Of a stretch of DNA of 64,000 nt, positions 52,514 to 62,945 are shown piece by piece. The position numbers were made by a program, and so were the translations under genes. The notes below the pieces were generated by a model. It worked only from the letters and a program-made list of their open reading frames with translations. It was not told where the DNA came from and searched no databases. The number at the start of each line of letters is the position of its first letter. Position 1 is the stretch's first letter. Source of the DNA: Arthrobotrys musiformis (lineage: Eukaryota > Ascomycota > Orbiliomycetes > Orbiliales > Orbiliaceae); NCBI GenBank assembly GCA_036971715.1, contig JAVHJL010000003.1:4030001-4094000 (forward strand), written 5' to 3'.

Positions 52514-53681
52514 AGTAAGACCAACTTAGCCCCAGAGCGGTTCGCAAGGCTGCTTTCCACAGAATCCCCGTCAGTACCTCCCCTAGAATTTTCAATACTA
52601 CCTCTCGCACAATACTAAATTTAACCCCGGATTAAATTCCCATCATTAGCTTTTTTAGAGTTTTTAATACTATTTATAACGGCATGTCCAATACCGGTTT
52701 TTACAGAATCCTTAAAGCTATTTTAAAATCTAAAGAGCTTTTTTAAATTTTGTCTAAAATCGCCGATTAAGCTTGCAGAAAAGCGTCGATATAAAACCTT
52801 GCTATTATACTCAGATCTTCTTATCAATACATCATTTCCTAATCAAATAGCTTTCGAAAGACCCCCCTTGACACTAAAAAGATATTGACCCTAAAAAAAT
52901 TAGGACGGTTGGCTTAAAGAAAGGCACAAAAATTGTGAAAATAAACCACACAAAACGGAATAGAAGAAGAGGATAGGTGCAAAAAGAGGGCTGGGTATAC
53001 TTTGTGACACACAAAAATTACCACGAGTTAAGGAAAGCATTTGGTAGAGCATTAAGTGACAGGATATGGCCAGGCAATATCAGAAAGCTTCAAATCACTT
53101 TGGAGGCTGCTATTATATGAGGCAGATACTAACCTGCTTGTTGGTTAAACTATTTCCCTAGCATGCAGTGTGCTACTGAAGCTGTGAAGTAGAGTACCAG
53201 TGTTACAACTTGTGATGTTAGGTAAATAAACAGCTTAATTATCGGTAATTATTTTTTTCCTTTATTGGGCTGATTTGAATCCGAGACTATTATAGTGAGG
53301 ATAGCAAAGGACTCTAGGACTGGCAACTTACTAGGGAAATTAAGGACTCCATTCATTGGACTTCGTTTAGTGAAAGGGGATATAGAGTACTTCGTTTATT
53401 TATTTAGATCTATCTATTCTAAATAATAATATAGGGCAGCTTTATTGCTTGTCTGATAACATTTTTTGATTGATACTCTCGGGATCTCTCTGCTCGAGCG
53501 CTCTAAAACCTCCTAAAATCCTACTACTACCAGTAACACGTGGTCCTTGATCAAATACTTGGTGAGTCTGTCGGTTGGTATTTGGCCCCAGAACCGATAT
53601 TTTCAGACTTAGTTGGTTGGCATGTAGCTCTGGAATTGATGCCTAGGCGTCTCTAGACTGAACTGGTTCGTGTGTGGCCCC
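52514..53681. other. AT-rich gene-poor stretch
   Basis: Degenerate Pro-rich repeat remains at the left; otherwise no coding frame. Confidence 0.4.
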
Positions 53682-53933
53682 TCAAAAGTCATCGTCAATA
53701 TACTCTGGCTCGAACGTGGCTCCTGTGCCAATGTCTCCAGGCTTTGGCTTGTATGGGGCTCCTGAATCAATGTCTTCGGATTCTGGCTTGTGTGTGGCCC
53801 CTGAACCAATTTCTCCAGGCTTTGGCTTGTACTCGCCTGAACCAATAAGGTCTTCCGGCTTTGGCTCGTACGTGGACCTTGACACAATATTTGAAGTGCC
53901 AGGTATTTCGGCCTGGTGTTTGAAGGTAGACAT
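53682..53933 (-). CDS. small repetitive protein (YKPKPGEIGSGA repeat)
   Basis: ATG 53933; 83 residues. After MSTFKHQAEIPGTSNIVS come four imperfect units of 12-14 residues (STYEPKPEDLIGSGE, YKPKPGEIGSGATH, KPESEDIDSGAP, YKPKPGDIGTGATF). The minus-strand frame has biased but consistent composition, while the other frames change with each unit. Downstream repeats in the same DNA (53600-53680) suggest the true gene may run further left through a frameshift or intron. Confidence 0.35.
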   Translation of the reverse strand: MSTFKHQAEIPGTSNIVSRSTYEPKPEDLIGSGEYKPKPGEIGSGATHKPESEDIDSGAPYKPKPGDIGTGATFEPEYIDDDF

Positions 53934-55760
53934 CTCCACAGAGTATCAATAATAAGTTTGAAGGGTTTGCGATTTTAGGTTAATGCGGAAGTTCCTCGTA
54001 GGTACCACTTGTGGATGAATTACAATAGACAGATTCTGAGTCCGCAAGGACAAAACGCCCACACTTTATAACCTACTGCAATCCTACGCGTCCTGTGAGG
54101 TGGCGTGAGTCCGGCCGACTGTTTTGATACCCTTTCGCAAGCGGATACCTCTCTTACCATTTCCCCACAAGATATATATCGCCTGAGTTATAATTCCGTC
54201 TACAAGCATTTGCGCTAAACAGGGTGTGGGAAAAGATACGTGGTAATAGTGGAACCGTGCGAAGCTAACAATAGTGCGTACTTCGTTACCTATCTTAGAG
54301 ATTGTTGTGGAACTATCAACTGTCAGTACGAGTTACGAGACTGCGGCAACGTATTTGGCTCGCGTTGTTTTCAAAATGCAACAAGTCGACATTTAAGCGT
54401 ATTTCGACGCACGTGTACGTATTAGAGGCGTTCCTGAATGCGATCTCATCTGAGGAAAATAAAGAAAGAAATGACTTGAAGGGACAATATGTGAGATTAA
54501 GGGTATTTTCGCATGCAATGGTGGTAAATGGATAAGACATCAAACATGTGTGCATACGTCAGTTGTACCCCGGCCGCCTCTCCCGGGCGGTGACCTGATT
54601 TGTGCTAGCTCCCCTAACAACGCGATCGAAGGCGGTGGCCTATTATAGCTATCGATATCAGCAGTTAGTTATAGGATCCTAAACTTCCTTAGGATAGTTA
54701 GCACAACTAGTTACCTGCTTCGGGTGGCTGATTTCAGCTCTCCATGGATCCAGGGCTCCATTACCAACCAGCGTACCCCACCCGCAGCAGCATTTGGTTT
54801 ACGAAAGATACCTAGGTAAGCATACCCCTCTTCCGACCTACCGTTCAGCTCACCGGCAATGGCTGATGACATAACGTAATAATAAAGTTGCAGCTTCACC
54901 TCATGCACATATAGTAACAGTAATAGCTAGTTGGAGTAATAATAGCTGAAGTAATAATGAAGGTAAGTACAAGCATAGCCTAAACTTCCATACAATAAAT
55001 ATCCAGAAGCAAGTTTTGAATAATTCAGTATCAGTGAGTAGTGAGTAGTGATTACCCTTTAGGCTGCCATACTTGGATCTACGGCCGGCTGTACTACAGA
55101 GCAAAGAGACTTTTAATTCCAGATTTATTGTTGCGGGTGGAAGGGCCAGAAAGGCTCCCAGAAGATAATTGTAAGGTTAAAAAAGCCGGTTGAGAAATAT
55201 CAGAAGCGGTAGTTCCCTAGAAACTTTTGGTGCATGGTGGTTTAACCGTCCTAGAAAAGGTATTGATGGACATATATACCTAAGTTCTTCCGACATGTGT
55301 AAAGAAGTGCCTGAGAATTATGGGAATTGAAGGGGTTTCATATTTAGGGAGTTTAATATGCCGCTGGTCTTCGACGATATTATCTACGTTGCATGCGCAT
55401 CGCGCTAGCTTTTAAGGATCGGGGCCTTTGACCGAGAATACATTGAAAAGCCCAACTAGCTAGCGGCCCGTGCTTACATCCATCAACTTCCAGAAGGCAA
55501 CTAAACTTATAATTCCAAACAATACATATAAACTTGATACTGAGCTCAAGAGGAACGTCGGAGTAACCTAAGGGGCTCAATTTGTAACGTCGAGAATTAT
55601 AAAGACTCGTAGGAAATTCGATATAGCAGGACCCTAGGAGTACCGTGCTGGAAAGTAGTATACCAAAAGAAAGGAAAGCATATCTCGAGAAAGAATTCTA
55701 GAACGCGCAGCGAAAGACAAATTCTTGTAATTTAAAGCAAGAGACACGTTGATTTTTAAG
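53934..55760. other. gene-poor region
   Basis: Short unsupported frames only (for example 54240-54535 plus, 55380-55580 minus). No RNA gene or mobile element recognised. Confidence 0.4.
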
Positions 55761-56009
55761 ATGCCTAGAAGGAATATTCTAAGCACGGCAAAGCTGTCAT
55801 CTGTATCGGATAGAGATCGTATATATATTGGAAAAGAAGCGGATGGACCCGATCGAGAATCTCAAGTTCATAGAATCAGAGACCTCACGTCCCAAAGCGC
55901 AAATTACGTATACTCGGAAGTTGTTTATGTGGCCAAGCCTTTGTGTCTAAAGTGGGACGATCTATCTAAGCCAACGAGACAGCGCCAGCTCAGAGGGGAC
56001 TCCTCCTAA
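55761..56009 (+). CDS. uncertain small ORF of 82 residues
   Basis: ATG 55761 (MPRRNILSTAKLSSVSDRDR). Mixed-charge composition without motif. No supporting neighbours. Confidence 0.25.
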   Translation: MPRRNILSTAKLSSVSDRDRIYIGKEADGPDRESQVHRIRDLTSQSANYVYSEVVYVAKPLCLKWDDLSKPTRQRQLRGDSS

Positions 56010-56930
56010 AATATTCTGACGGCGACGCAGTCACACCACAGTTTTGGAAGCAAACTCAATTATAGTTCGCGGTTTTAAGTATTCTATGTCGGTTGTTTTG
56101 ATATTTAATCTCAGTCGGAGCTGGGTGCAACCGAAGGAAGCCTCAAGCTGTTTCTCATTTCAATGCCTTAGTACTGATCAAAGATCTCAGACCAAGCAAT
56201 AGTTCAGCCAGCGCTAAGTGCAAACCAGCGAAAGCACTATGGACGAAAATTTGTATGTGATTCTGATGTAGTAGGAGGTATTTCGGTAGCTTTCAAAATT
56301 AAAAAATTTAGGTCGTTTTGTGTAACTATCGTGAGAGCAGAAAAAAATAGAAGCTGAACTCCTAGTCAAGGGTTCACCTGCAGTAGCGTCAGCCAGCCAG
56401 TCAACGAAGGGCTATGAATACTTTCTACCCACCACCACTGAATTTAACTTAATCCTTTTCACTTCACTTCACAGCTTCAGTAGTAAGGTAGGTAGGTAGG
56501 AAGGCAGGTAGGAAGGTAGGTTCCTAACGTACTAACTAAGCTAGTAGACAGGCTAACCTGAGTATCCCGCAACACAATACCAATATCAGGAAGCTAAGAA
56601 CGGAAGGTCTAAACAAGGAAGCATGACTAGTTTAGGTTAGGTATTACTATTTCAAACCAATCAAATTTAAATAGCAGCATTTTCAAGAGAGAACGTATAA
56701 CAATTACATACTGTCGAAACCACTTCTCTCCACGCTCGGCTGGAAGCTGTTTTTCAGTGATTAAATATTGAACAAACTTGGGTAAAAGCACCCAAACTAT
56801 AAGATACCCTTTTCACTTAATTTTCTGTCTCCTCGCCGTATCAACGAGATGCGCTGCAAAAATGGTATATATGCTCTAATAAGCCTCAACACCCTCAAGA
56901 TCAGGCGTACTATCAAGAATGTTGATTCAT
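56010..56930. other. gene-poor region with GGTA microsatellite
   Basis: A (GGTA/GGAA)n microsatellite occupies about 56484-56521. No gene recognised. Confidence 0.45.
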
Positions 56931-57242
56931 TCATAAAAATAAGATATTGAAAATATATGTTTGTATCAATAATGAGACCATGCTAGTGTAAAAACGGAAG
57001 ACTTTCTGCAATTTTATCAACTTAGACTTGTCGACCGAGTATGTGGTTATCCCACGGGCACTTAAAAAGCCCCCAAAAGTCGTATAGAAGTGGTTGTCGG
57101 CGTGAAAGAAGGCGAAGCCTCGCGTGAATGCCTCACAGGCAAGTGCCAAGTCAATCCGGGCCTTTGTGGCTTGTCCCTTGAGGTCTAATTTTGATACGCT
57201 AGTTAGAAGGATGTAACTGGGGACAGCGTAGGGATCATTCAT
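56931..57242 (-). CDS. hypothetical ORF of 103 residues or longer
   Basis: ATG 57242 (MNDPYAVPSYILLTSVSKLD). The frame is open upstream (PRAIEWVYTS), so this may be the second exon of a gene whose first exon is the ORF at 57407-57913, but no donor with matching phase was found. ACEAFTRGFAFFHADNHFYT reads as real protein. The C-terminus is hydrophobic. Confidence 0.35.
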   Translation of the reverse strand: MNDPYAVPSYILLTSVSKLDLKGQATKARIDLALACEAFTRGFAFFHADNHFYTTFGGFLSARGITTYSVDKSKLIKLQKVFRFYTSMVSLLIQTYIFNILFL

Positions 57243-57406
57243 CGATGTGTAAACCCACTCTATAGCTCTGGGAACAGCAATCTCAATGAATCATGCATAG
57301 TTGCGGGATATCTGCCTGAGCTCGATGATCAGTTGGAAGATTCATCGAACCACGGGGTTATGCACGCAAATAAGACTAAATGGGTCGGGTTGAGAGCTTA
57401 CGCTTA

Positions 57407-57913
57407 TCAGCCACTTTCCCCCCTTCGAGTTTCCGAGGGTGACTTCTCTGGGCTTTCGAACTCCCTCGACTTTTGCTCAGCATTATTTGAGCCCTCAGCG
57501 TCCAACCTTTGTTGGAGGTACAGGCCAGGGACCGTCGACAATGCAATTCCTACTTCTTCCAGCCTCCCAATAATATCTTGAAGCTGAAACTCCTTCCCCG
57601 CCCATATAATTGAACCATATTCGATTAAAGTATAGGCACAAATGACACTTGGGGAGTTTTTCAGGACTCTCCTAATCCATGGGTATGGCTCTCTCCCGTC
57701 CAATATTTCTGACACCAACGAGGTGTCCCAAAGGATGGACCCTAATTTTCCTTCGCGAAGTTTTGAAGCTTCTACTGGGCTCCCAATTGTCTCTATAGGT
57801 CTGCCCTCCGGATGCGATTGAGCACTAAAATTTCGGATTCTGGGCAGTCGCGAGTAGCTGGCGCTTGGGGCCGCCATGAAGTCGAACCTCTGACTCACGT
57901 TTTGCATTAACAT
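57407..57913 (-). CDS. hypothetical protein of 168 residues
   Basis: ATG 57913 (MLMQNVSQRFDFMAAPSASY). Reads well in the middle (ILDGREPYPWIRRVLKNSPS; EFQLQDIIGRLEEVGIALST) and ends in a Glu/Arg/Ser-rich tail. No family recognised. It may be linked with the ORF at 56931 on the same strand. Confidence 0.45.
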   Translation of the reverse strand: MLMQNVSQRFDFMAAPSASYSRLPRIRNFSAQSHPEGRPIETIGSPVEASKLREGKLGSILWDTSLVSEILDGREPYPWIRRVLKNSPSVICAYTLIEYGSIIWAGKEFQLQDIIGRLEEVGIALSTVPGLYLQQRLDAEGSNNAEQKSREFESPEKSPSETRRGESG

Positions 57914-58329
57914 GGTGGCTTTACGAAGCTCAAATGCGACATGAAATTGTTGATAAGAGCTTGAGTGTTGATATGAGATAGGTTGGCTTACAGGCTGACT
58001 GTTGCGTCAATGCTGGTTGTAAATTGTGTTCGGAGGAGTGGTTATAGTGTTTAGGGTGTGGAAGCTGACGTCTTTGTGGAGTGCTGGTGGGTGTGAGCAT
58101 TGTGGGGTACTGGAAGGGTTAGGTGAGCTGGGTAGTCTTTTGATTCCTAAATAATTAGCAATCTTCCAAATGTTGTATGGTGATTAGGTGAATACCTAGG
58201 TATTCAGTTAGCTTACCGGTGCGTATGGCCGATTCAAAGATGACATTGTATAATATTGTAAGATTTGGATATGAGTAGTATTATAATTGAGAAAAGCTAG
58301 CTATAAATCCAAATTACAGATATATATTG
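57914..58329. other. intergenic region
   Basis: Upstream side of the 168-residue ORF. G/T-rich on the plus strand. Nothing else recognised. Confidence 0.4.
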
Positions 58330-58837
58330 CTAGACCCTAATATGGAGGAGTTTGTTTGCCGTGCGTGGGCCATTCCCCATTTTATGTCTCTCCACTCCAG
58401 GCATGGTACCCATTCCATCTTCTCTCCACCAGCGTTCTTTAAACAATCTCACAATCTCTATTATATCTTCGTGATACCGATTGCTCGCAGGGGTGTTGTG
58501 TTGTTTGTCCAGCTTTGTGGCATGATCGGTTTGTGTTGGTGCCCACAACACAGTTTGGTTACGAGGCCGTGCAGTGCTTCGGATTCGGCCCGCCCAAAAG
58601 CTTATCGTCTGAAAACAGCAAGTTCATCGTATCAAACATAAATATCTTCTCTGAGTACATCAAATACCGTGAAGTAATCAGACAGCTGTTTGAATAGGCC
58701 ACCTCGAAAAGACCGTGAGAACCCAAAGAGTAGCCCTCAGGGACGGCCGACGGTGGAATCGTCTTAATTTTTGATATTTTAGACAGAACATTCGTTGACC
58801 ATGTCGTATGTAATACACCTGAGAGTTTGGTGAACAT
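58330..58837 (-). CDS. possible gene overlapping the BTB gene's 3' end
   Basis: The frame from 58837 gives LGSHGLFEVAYSNSCLITSR, then YLMYSEKIFMFDTMNLLFSD. This resembles the 'vNR...EaxxxYYxxNxFxF' strand found in many fungal 2EXR/F-box-like proteins. The frame stops at 58559; a second frame (58330-58551: NRYHEDIIEIVRLFKERWWR) may be a following exon after a GTAACC donor. The start and joins are unresolved, and it overlaps the last codons of the BTB gene by about 60 nt. Confidence 0.3.
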
Positions 58838-59823
58838 CTTTCGCGGCTTCTCTTATCTTCCCCGCAACACAGCAACCGGCGTGGTTTCCTTGATCCATAT
58901 ATGCATGAGACTTATAATAATATGTAATCTCGGAGCCCCCACTTTGCACGCTCTCAAAAGCATTTAATATTTCCTCCAGGGAGACCGCGTTCCAGCCTAG
59001 AACAGGATAACCCAAAGCGATGCCGATTCTGCAGACCGCTGCCAGCTGTGAATCATCACATCGGCGAGCCGTGCCGCGATCAACTTGACAAACCGAGGAA
59101 TCCGCAAAAGCTACCTCCTTATATGCTTTGCATATTTTTTCTAACTGTTGGATGAGAATTGCCGATAGCTCCTCCCTCTTTTGCCATAGTTTGCCTGCAC
59201 GTTTTGTTAGAACTCATCTTTTTAAGCGTAAGCTGTTTAGTATACGCACCCGGTAGCGTTTGTGGAACACTGCAAGGAAAATCCGACCCGCCCAACGGCG
59301 ATATGACTTCTTGGCCGTTCTTTCGACATTTTTTGACTAATTGGATCGTAATTTGATCCAGGATATTCACAACTGAGAACGCTATCGCGATTCGGAACCA
59401 CAGGCCCAAGTCGCTGCACTTGCCGCCTGATACCCACAAGTGCTGTATCCATTGCAATACCCAAGGTCTCAAGGCTTCGGATAGATCATAAAAGTCGCAA
59501 ATTTCCGCGAGAAGTGTTAGGTCTTCAAGCGAGAACTTGACGGGAACGTGTTTGTTTTGGTGGTGTAAGATGTGGAAGACTATCCCCATCAATCGGGGGT
59601 GCCCGAGTGCCAGTTTCACTTCATGCTTGCCCGATGAACCAGCCTTTGATTGATTATAAGGTTTGGATAGATCGAGCATAGCGCGGAAGACTGGCGAACT
59701 GAGAGATAGTGCTTTGGAAGCTACCAGAAAGCTGTCGAGAATATCCCCAGCTTCATCGCAGCAATTGATGATGGTGTCACCCGCAGGGTCCATTATATTG
59801 ACGGCCTCCTTATGTGCTTCCAT
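58779..59823 (-). CDS. BTB/POZ domain protein, two exons
   Basis: Exons 59250-59823 and 58779-59194; 55-nt intron (GTGCGT donor, TCTAAC branch, CGTGCAG acceptor), phase 1; 329 residues. Residues 10-110: GDTIINCCDEAGDILDSFLV, ASKALSLSSPVFRAMLDLSK, HPRLMGIVFHILHHQNKHVP, which is the BTB fold order of beta-strand, 'AsxxLsxxSxVFxxM' helix and 'flxilH' helix. LAEICDFYDLSEALRPWVLQ matches the following helical part. Exon 2 joins ...LPGKLWQKREELSAIL and holds several Cys. A protein-protein adaptor, possibly for CUL3 ligases. Confidence 0.8.
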
Positions 59824-60596
59824 GTTTGTAGGCTCTCCAGTTCAAAGGCTTTCTGAGGATCTGCAGATCCGGTGGGATCGCAGCTGTAGGAAGGAAAGGA
59901 GTTTGATGTTCGAATGATGATGAATTGTGTTGTTCTAAAATTACAGGATCCAGTAGGCACAATTATGATATCGCTGAATTCATAAATATTCGAACCAGGC
60001 AAGGTCACCAATAAGCCGGGGGAAATCCTAACGGCGGCTTGAGAAGTATGGGTGAAACGAGCGAGAGAACTATGTCGAAGAGAGAGATTAGGACCTGGCA
60101 GAAGATGTCGCGGCACTATGTTAGTAGAGGCCTATGTCATTCGACCTCGACATCTCGACCGCTAGCACCATCAAATGACGCAACTCGGATCTATCGATAT
60201 CCAGATACACATTGTCTAGCGATCCAACCTCAGCTGTGAGTCCAGCCCAGCGGAAGAAGAATATGCTAGTAGGCCAGGTAACCTCCCCAGATTGAAACCA
60301 TCGTAGGTGTAATTAAGACTTCGCCGCAGAGTCCGCGAGTTTAGGGTTGCGGCGGTAGAGATCTACAGGTTTGGCCGTTTGACTTTGTTTCCTTCCAGCC
60401 ACCAATTCATTCCCACGACAACACTAGAAATATCTTACGGCGTTGGAGTTTGCGGTTGAGAAGGTTCGAGCTGGTTATGAGCGCCAAAACAAAATAGAAT
60501 AAAATAAAATAAATAAGATAGAGCGATGTATCTAGATTTCTCTTCTCCAATCAATCATCATCGTCACGTTTGTTAATTCCATCCATCATTACCACC
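59824..60596. other. divergent intergenic region
   Basis: Between the BTB gene and the four-exon gene. Contains an (AATAA)n-like AT stretch near 60490-60515. No coding frame supported. Confidence 0.4.
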
Positions 60597-61172
60597 ATGA
60601 ACGCCGCTCGTCTCATTCACCCTCGTCTGATCCGCCCCAGTCCCCTCCTCTCCCGCCCCCTCCTCTCCCGCCCTTCTCTCGTCCGTCATCTCCCGTCTCG
60701 ATCTCTCACTGATATATGCCGGCCCGTCACCAATCCACCGGTAAGTTCCCGGAATTTGGTTACCTCTACGGGCCTTTAACCTTTTTTTTGTTTACAAATC
60801 TACTAATATCCGCTTAGTCCCTACCGATTGATAGTAACATCGATCAAAAGCTAGATTTCATCGTGGCCAAGCTGACCGAGATTAATAAAGCAGTCGCTGG
60901 ACTCAACAAGGTGACACCACTCCAAGATGAGCAAATCCAAGTACACACTAGCAGCTACTAAACGTGAGTTTTGAATAGACGGTGACGGCGATGAGCTTTG
61001 AGCTTCACATCTTGAATATCGGAATGGGCGCCTTCTATTCTACTGGCTTAGGGGTAAGAGACTATATCGTCGATTTGACCTCGAGCTTAAGCTGACAGTT
61101 CGATTTTATCCACAGTTTCTGATGTGGTACATAAAGGAGTCCATAAAGAAAAATATGAATAAAGATGCCTAG
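60597..61172 (+). CDS. small probable mitochondrial membrane protein, four exons
   Basis: Exons 60597-60740, 60818-60910, 60979-61053, 61116-61172; introns 77, 68 and 62 nt with GTAAGT, GTGACA and GTAAGA donors and CTAAT/CTAAA/CTGAC branches; all phase 0; 122 residues. The N-terminus is rich in Arg, Ser, Leu and Pro without acids (AARLIHPRLIRPSPLLSRPL), like a mitochondrial presequence. A short coiled helix follows (DQKLDFIVAKLTEINKAVAG), then one hydrophobic segment (FELHILNIGMGAFYSTGLGF, then LMWYIKESIKK). Four consistent introns in a small space make this a confident gene although no long open frame shows it. Family not recognised. Confidence 0.75.
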
Positions 61173-61173
61173 C

Positions 61174-61259
61174 AGCGCTGTGGCTCAATGGTAGAGCGCA
61201 TGCTAGCTCTCTATGGGCTCTAAGAGCATGAGAAGTTGGTTCAAATCCAACCGATGCTT
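61174..61259 (+). tRNA. tRNA-like sequence, possibly with intron
   Basis: D-arm GCTCAATGGTAGAGC (A-box-like TGGCTCAATGG), T-arm GTTGG-TTCAAAT-CCAAC with B-box-like GGTTCAAATCC. The anticodon stem CATGC/GCATG encloses an over-long loop of about 22 nt, as if holding a short intron. The acceptor stem pairs only partly (one C-A mismatch, two wobbles). It starts one base after the stop codon of the preceding gene. It may be a real intron-containing tRNA or a tRNA-derived pseudogene; the anticodon is not assigned. Confidence 0.45.
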
Positions 61260-62372
61260 TGAAAGGGCATTCACAAGTCTTTTATGTGCTCCTTCATATA
61301 GTCTAGAGCTATAAGTGTACATACATCTGGCTTTACATAGACGGTCTTAGCTGACCCCTGCGCGATCAAAGCAGATGGCTACGAGGGAAACACGGCCACT
61401 AGGTCTTCCGTTGAGCTTAGCCTCGAATCCGGGCGCCCGGCGGGATAGCTCATATGAGTTTAATCGCAGGCCCTCCACAAAATTGATCGAACTGGATGTT
61501 CGTGTGCGGCCCACTTTTCCCGTTCACAAAACGTCAATCAGTGTTTTTGGCGAACGTGAACACTCGAGTTATCCTCCAATGGTCAAGGTTCGGGTGTTGT
61601 TTGCGCGTGATAAGGCCTGATCAACTCCGACTTGATATAGTATTGATTCGTACATTCTACACACCTGTAGATATCAAACTAGACGTCTTGGTCAATCCTA
61701 CATAGGTAGTATATGTATAATATGGGGAGGACTATCTCGATACCTATTTTCTTTTTCTACTTCGGTACCCCTCCATAACAACTAGAGCAATTTTCACCTT
61801 AGTACGTGCCAGTTAAGCAACCAACCTAATCTTGAATTCAGAGATTAGAAGTACATGCGGTCTACAAACCTGTGAGCGTGCAATTCACAGACGAGTAAAG
61901 CACGCAGCTCGCAATCTTGTAGACGTGCAGTTCTTAAGCTGTAGACTGGTAAGTATAAAATTCGCAGGCTAGTAGGCATACAATTTAGAGGCTAATCGGT
62001 AGGCCGATTCAAAAGTACGTAAATATGTAGCCTATAAGCTAAGAATTGTATACAGAGATAAATATTTCACAAATTAGCAGGGATTCATTACAATACTCAA
62101 AGGGAATATGGGGTCTCCTTATTTTAATTTACACGCATGCACAGTTATACTGGGCTTGTAAAGCAAACTGCGTGGCCCTTATCATAGTCCTTGCGCTTCA
62201 TGGTCGTCTCGTGGGATGAGAGAAATCAAGCGAATGAAGTGTACATATAAGGATCACGACGATGGCGACATGGAGAATTTGCCTGGAGTCGAGCTCGCGA
62301 GATAAATCAAATTCTGTTAAGATGATTGGCGCAACTCTCTCTGTTGTTCTGGCCCCGGGTTCTATTTTTTTT
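61260..62372. other. intergenic region
   Basis: Contains a reverse copy of the GGATTCGAGGCT core at 61419-61430. 61850-62030 has repeated TAGAC/GCAATTC-like words (TGTAGAC, GTGCAGTTC, TAGGCATACAATT). No gene recognised. Confidence 0.4.
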
Positions 62373-62945
62373 TCAGCGGTAAAGGAGAAGCGGCATAAAG
62401 GCCGCCGCTGGCCGTCTAGGGGCGCAACCCCGCCATACAATCGACTCTTCAATGGCTTTACAAATATTAGTCAAGTCTGTGATGGAAATGTCGTCCTTGA
62501 AGTGAACACCATATTCTTCGCCAAGCAGAGCCACAAGATTCGGAGTAGTCAGCTACCATAACCCCCAAAAATCAACAAGGTATGAGCCGAAGAAGCTTTA
62601 ATTAAAGGGGGTATGGTTTACCGATAGCTGGTCCTAGGTGAAATCATGCGCCATGCCTGTAGACGGAATCCCAAGCTCCTCTCGTACACTAACCATACTT
62701 GTTTTTACGGGTAGCTTTTTGCAACGGTCATATGCGAGTTCTTCCTCTGTTTTTGGAACCAAATGGGCCGAAGACGAGAACGTAGGACGGTCACTGTTGT
62801 AATCGAGAGGAGGTTCGTTACGCTGGTCGTATTCGGATGCGGGGTTCGTTTCTCGCAATCCAGACAGAACTTCGACAGCACTCTCAAACGCCGCTTTTGA
62901 GCTCTCGGCTGAGGCTGAAGCGTTTCTCGGATCTAGTTCAGGCAT
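62373..62945 (-). pseudogene. acyl-carrier-protein-like gene with in-frame stop
   Basis: The ATG 62945 frame runs 103 codons to a TAG at 62634-62636. The same frame continues for four codons to a GTAAAC donor; a 69-nt intron (62553-62621, GGTAG acceptor) in phase 0 leads to LTTPNLVALLGEEYGVHFKD, then DISITDLTNICKAIEESI, ending at 62373. SVREELGIPS plus LSLTTPNLVALLGEE plus GVHF resembles an acyl carrier domain of polyketide synthases (normally DSL, here LSL). The TAG could be a mutated TGG. Either a broken carrier protein, or the short 103-residue protein alone is made. Confidence 0.35.
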
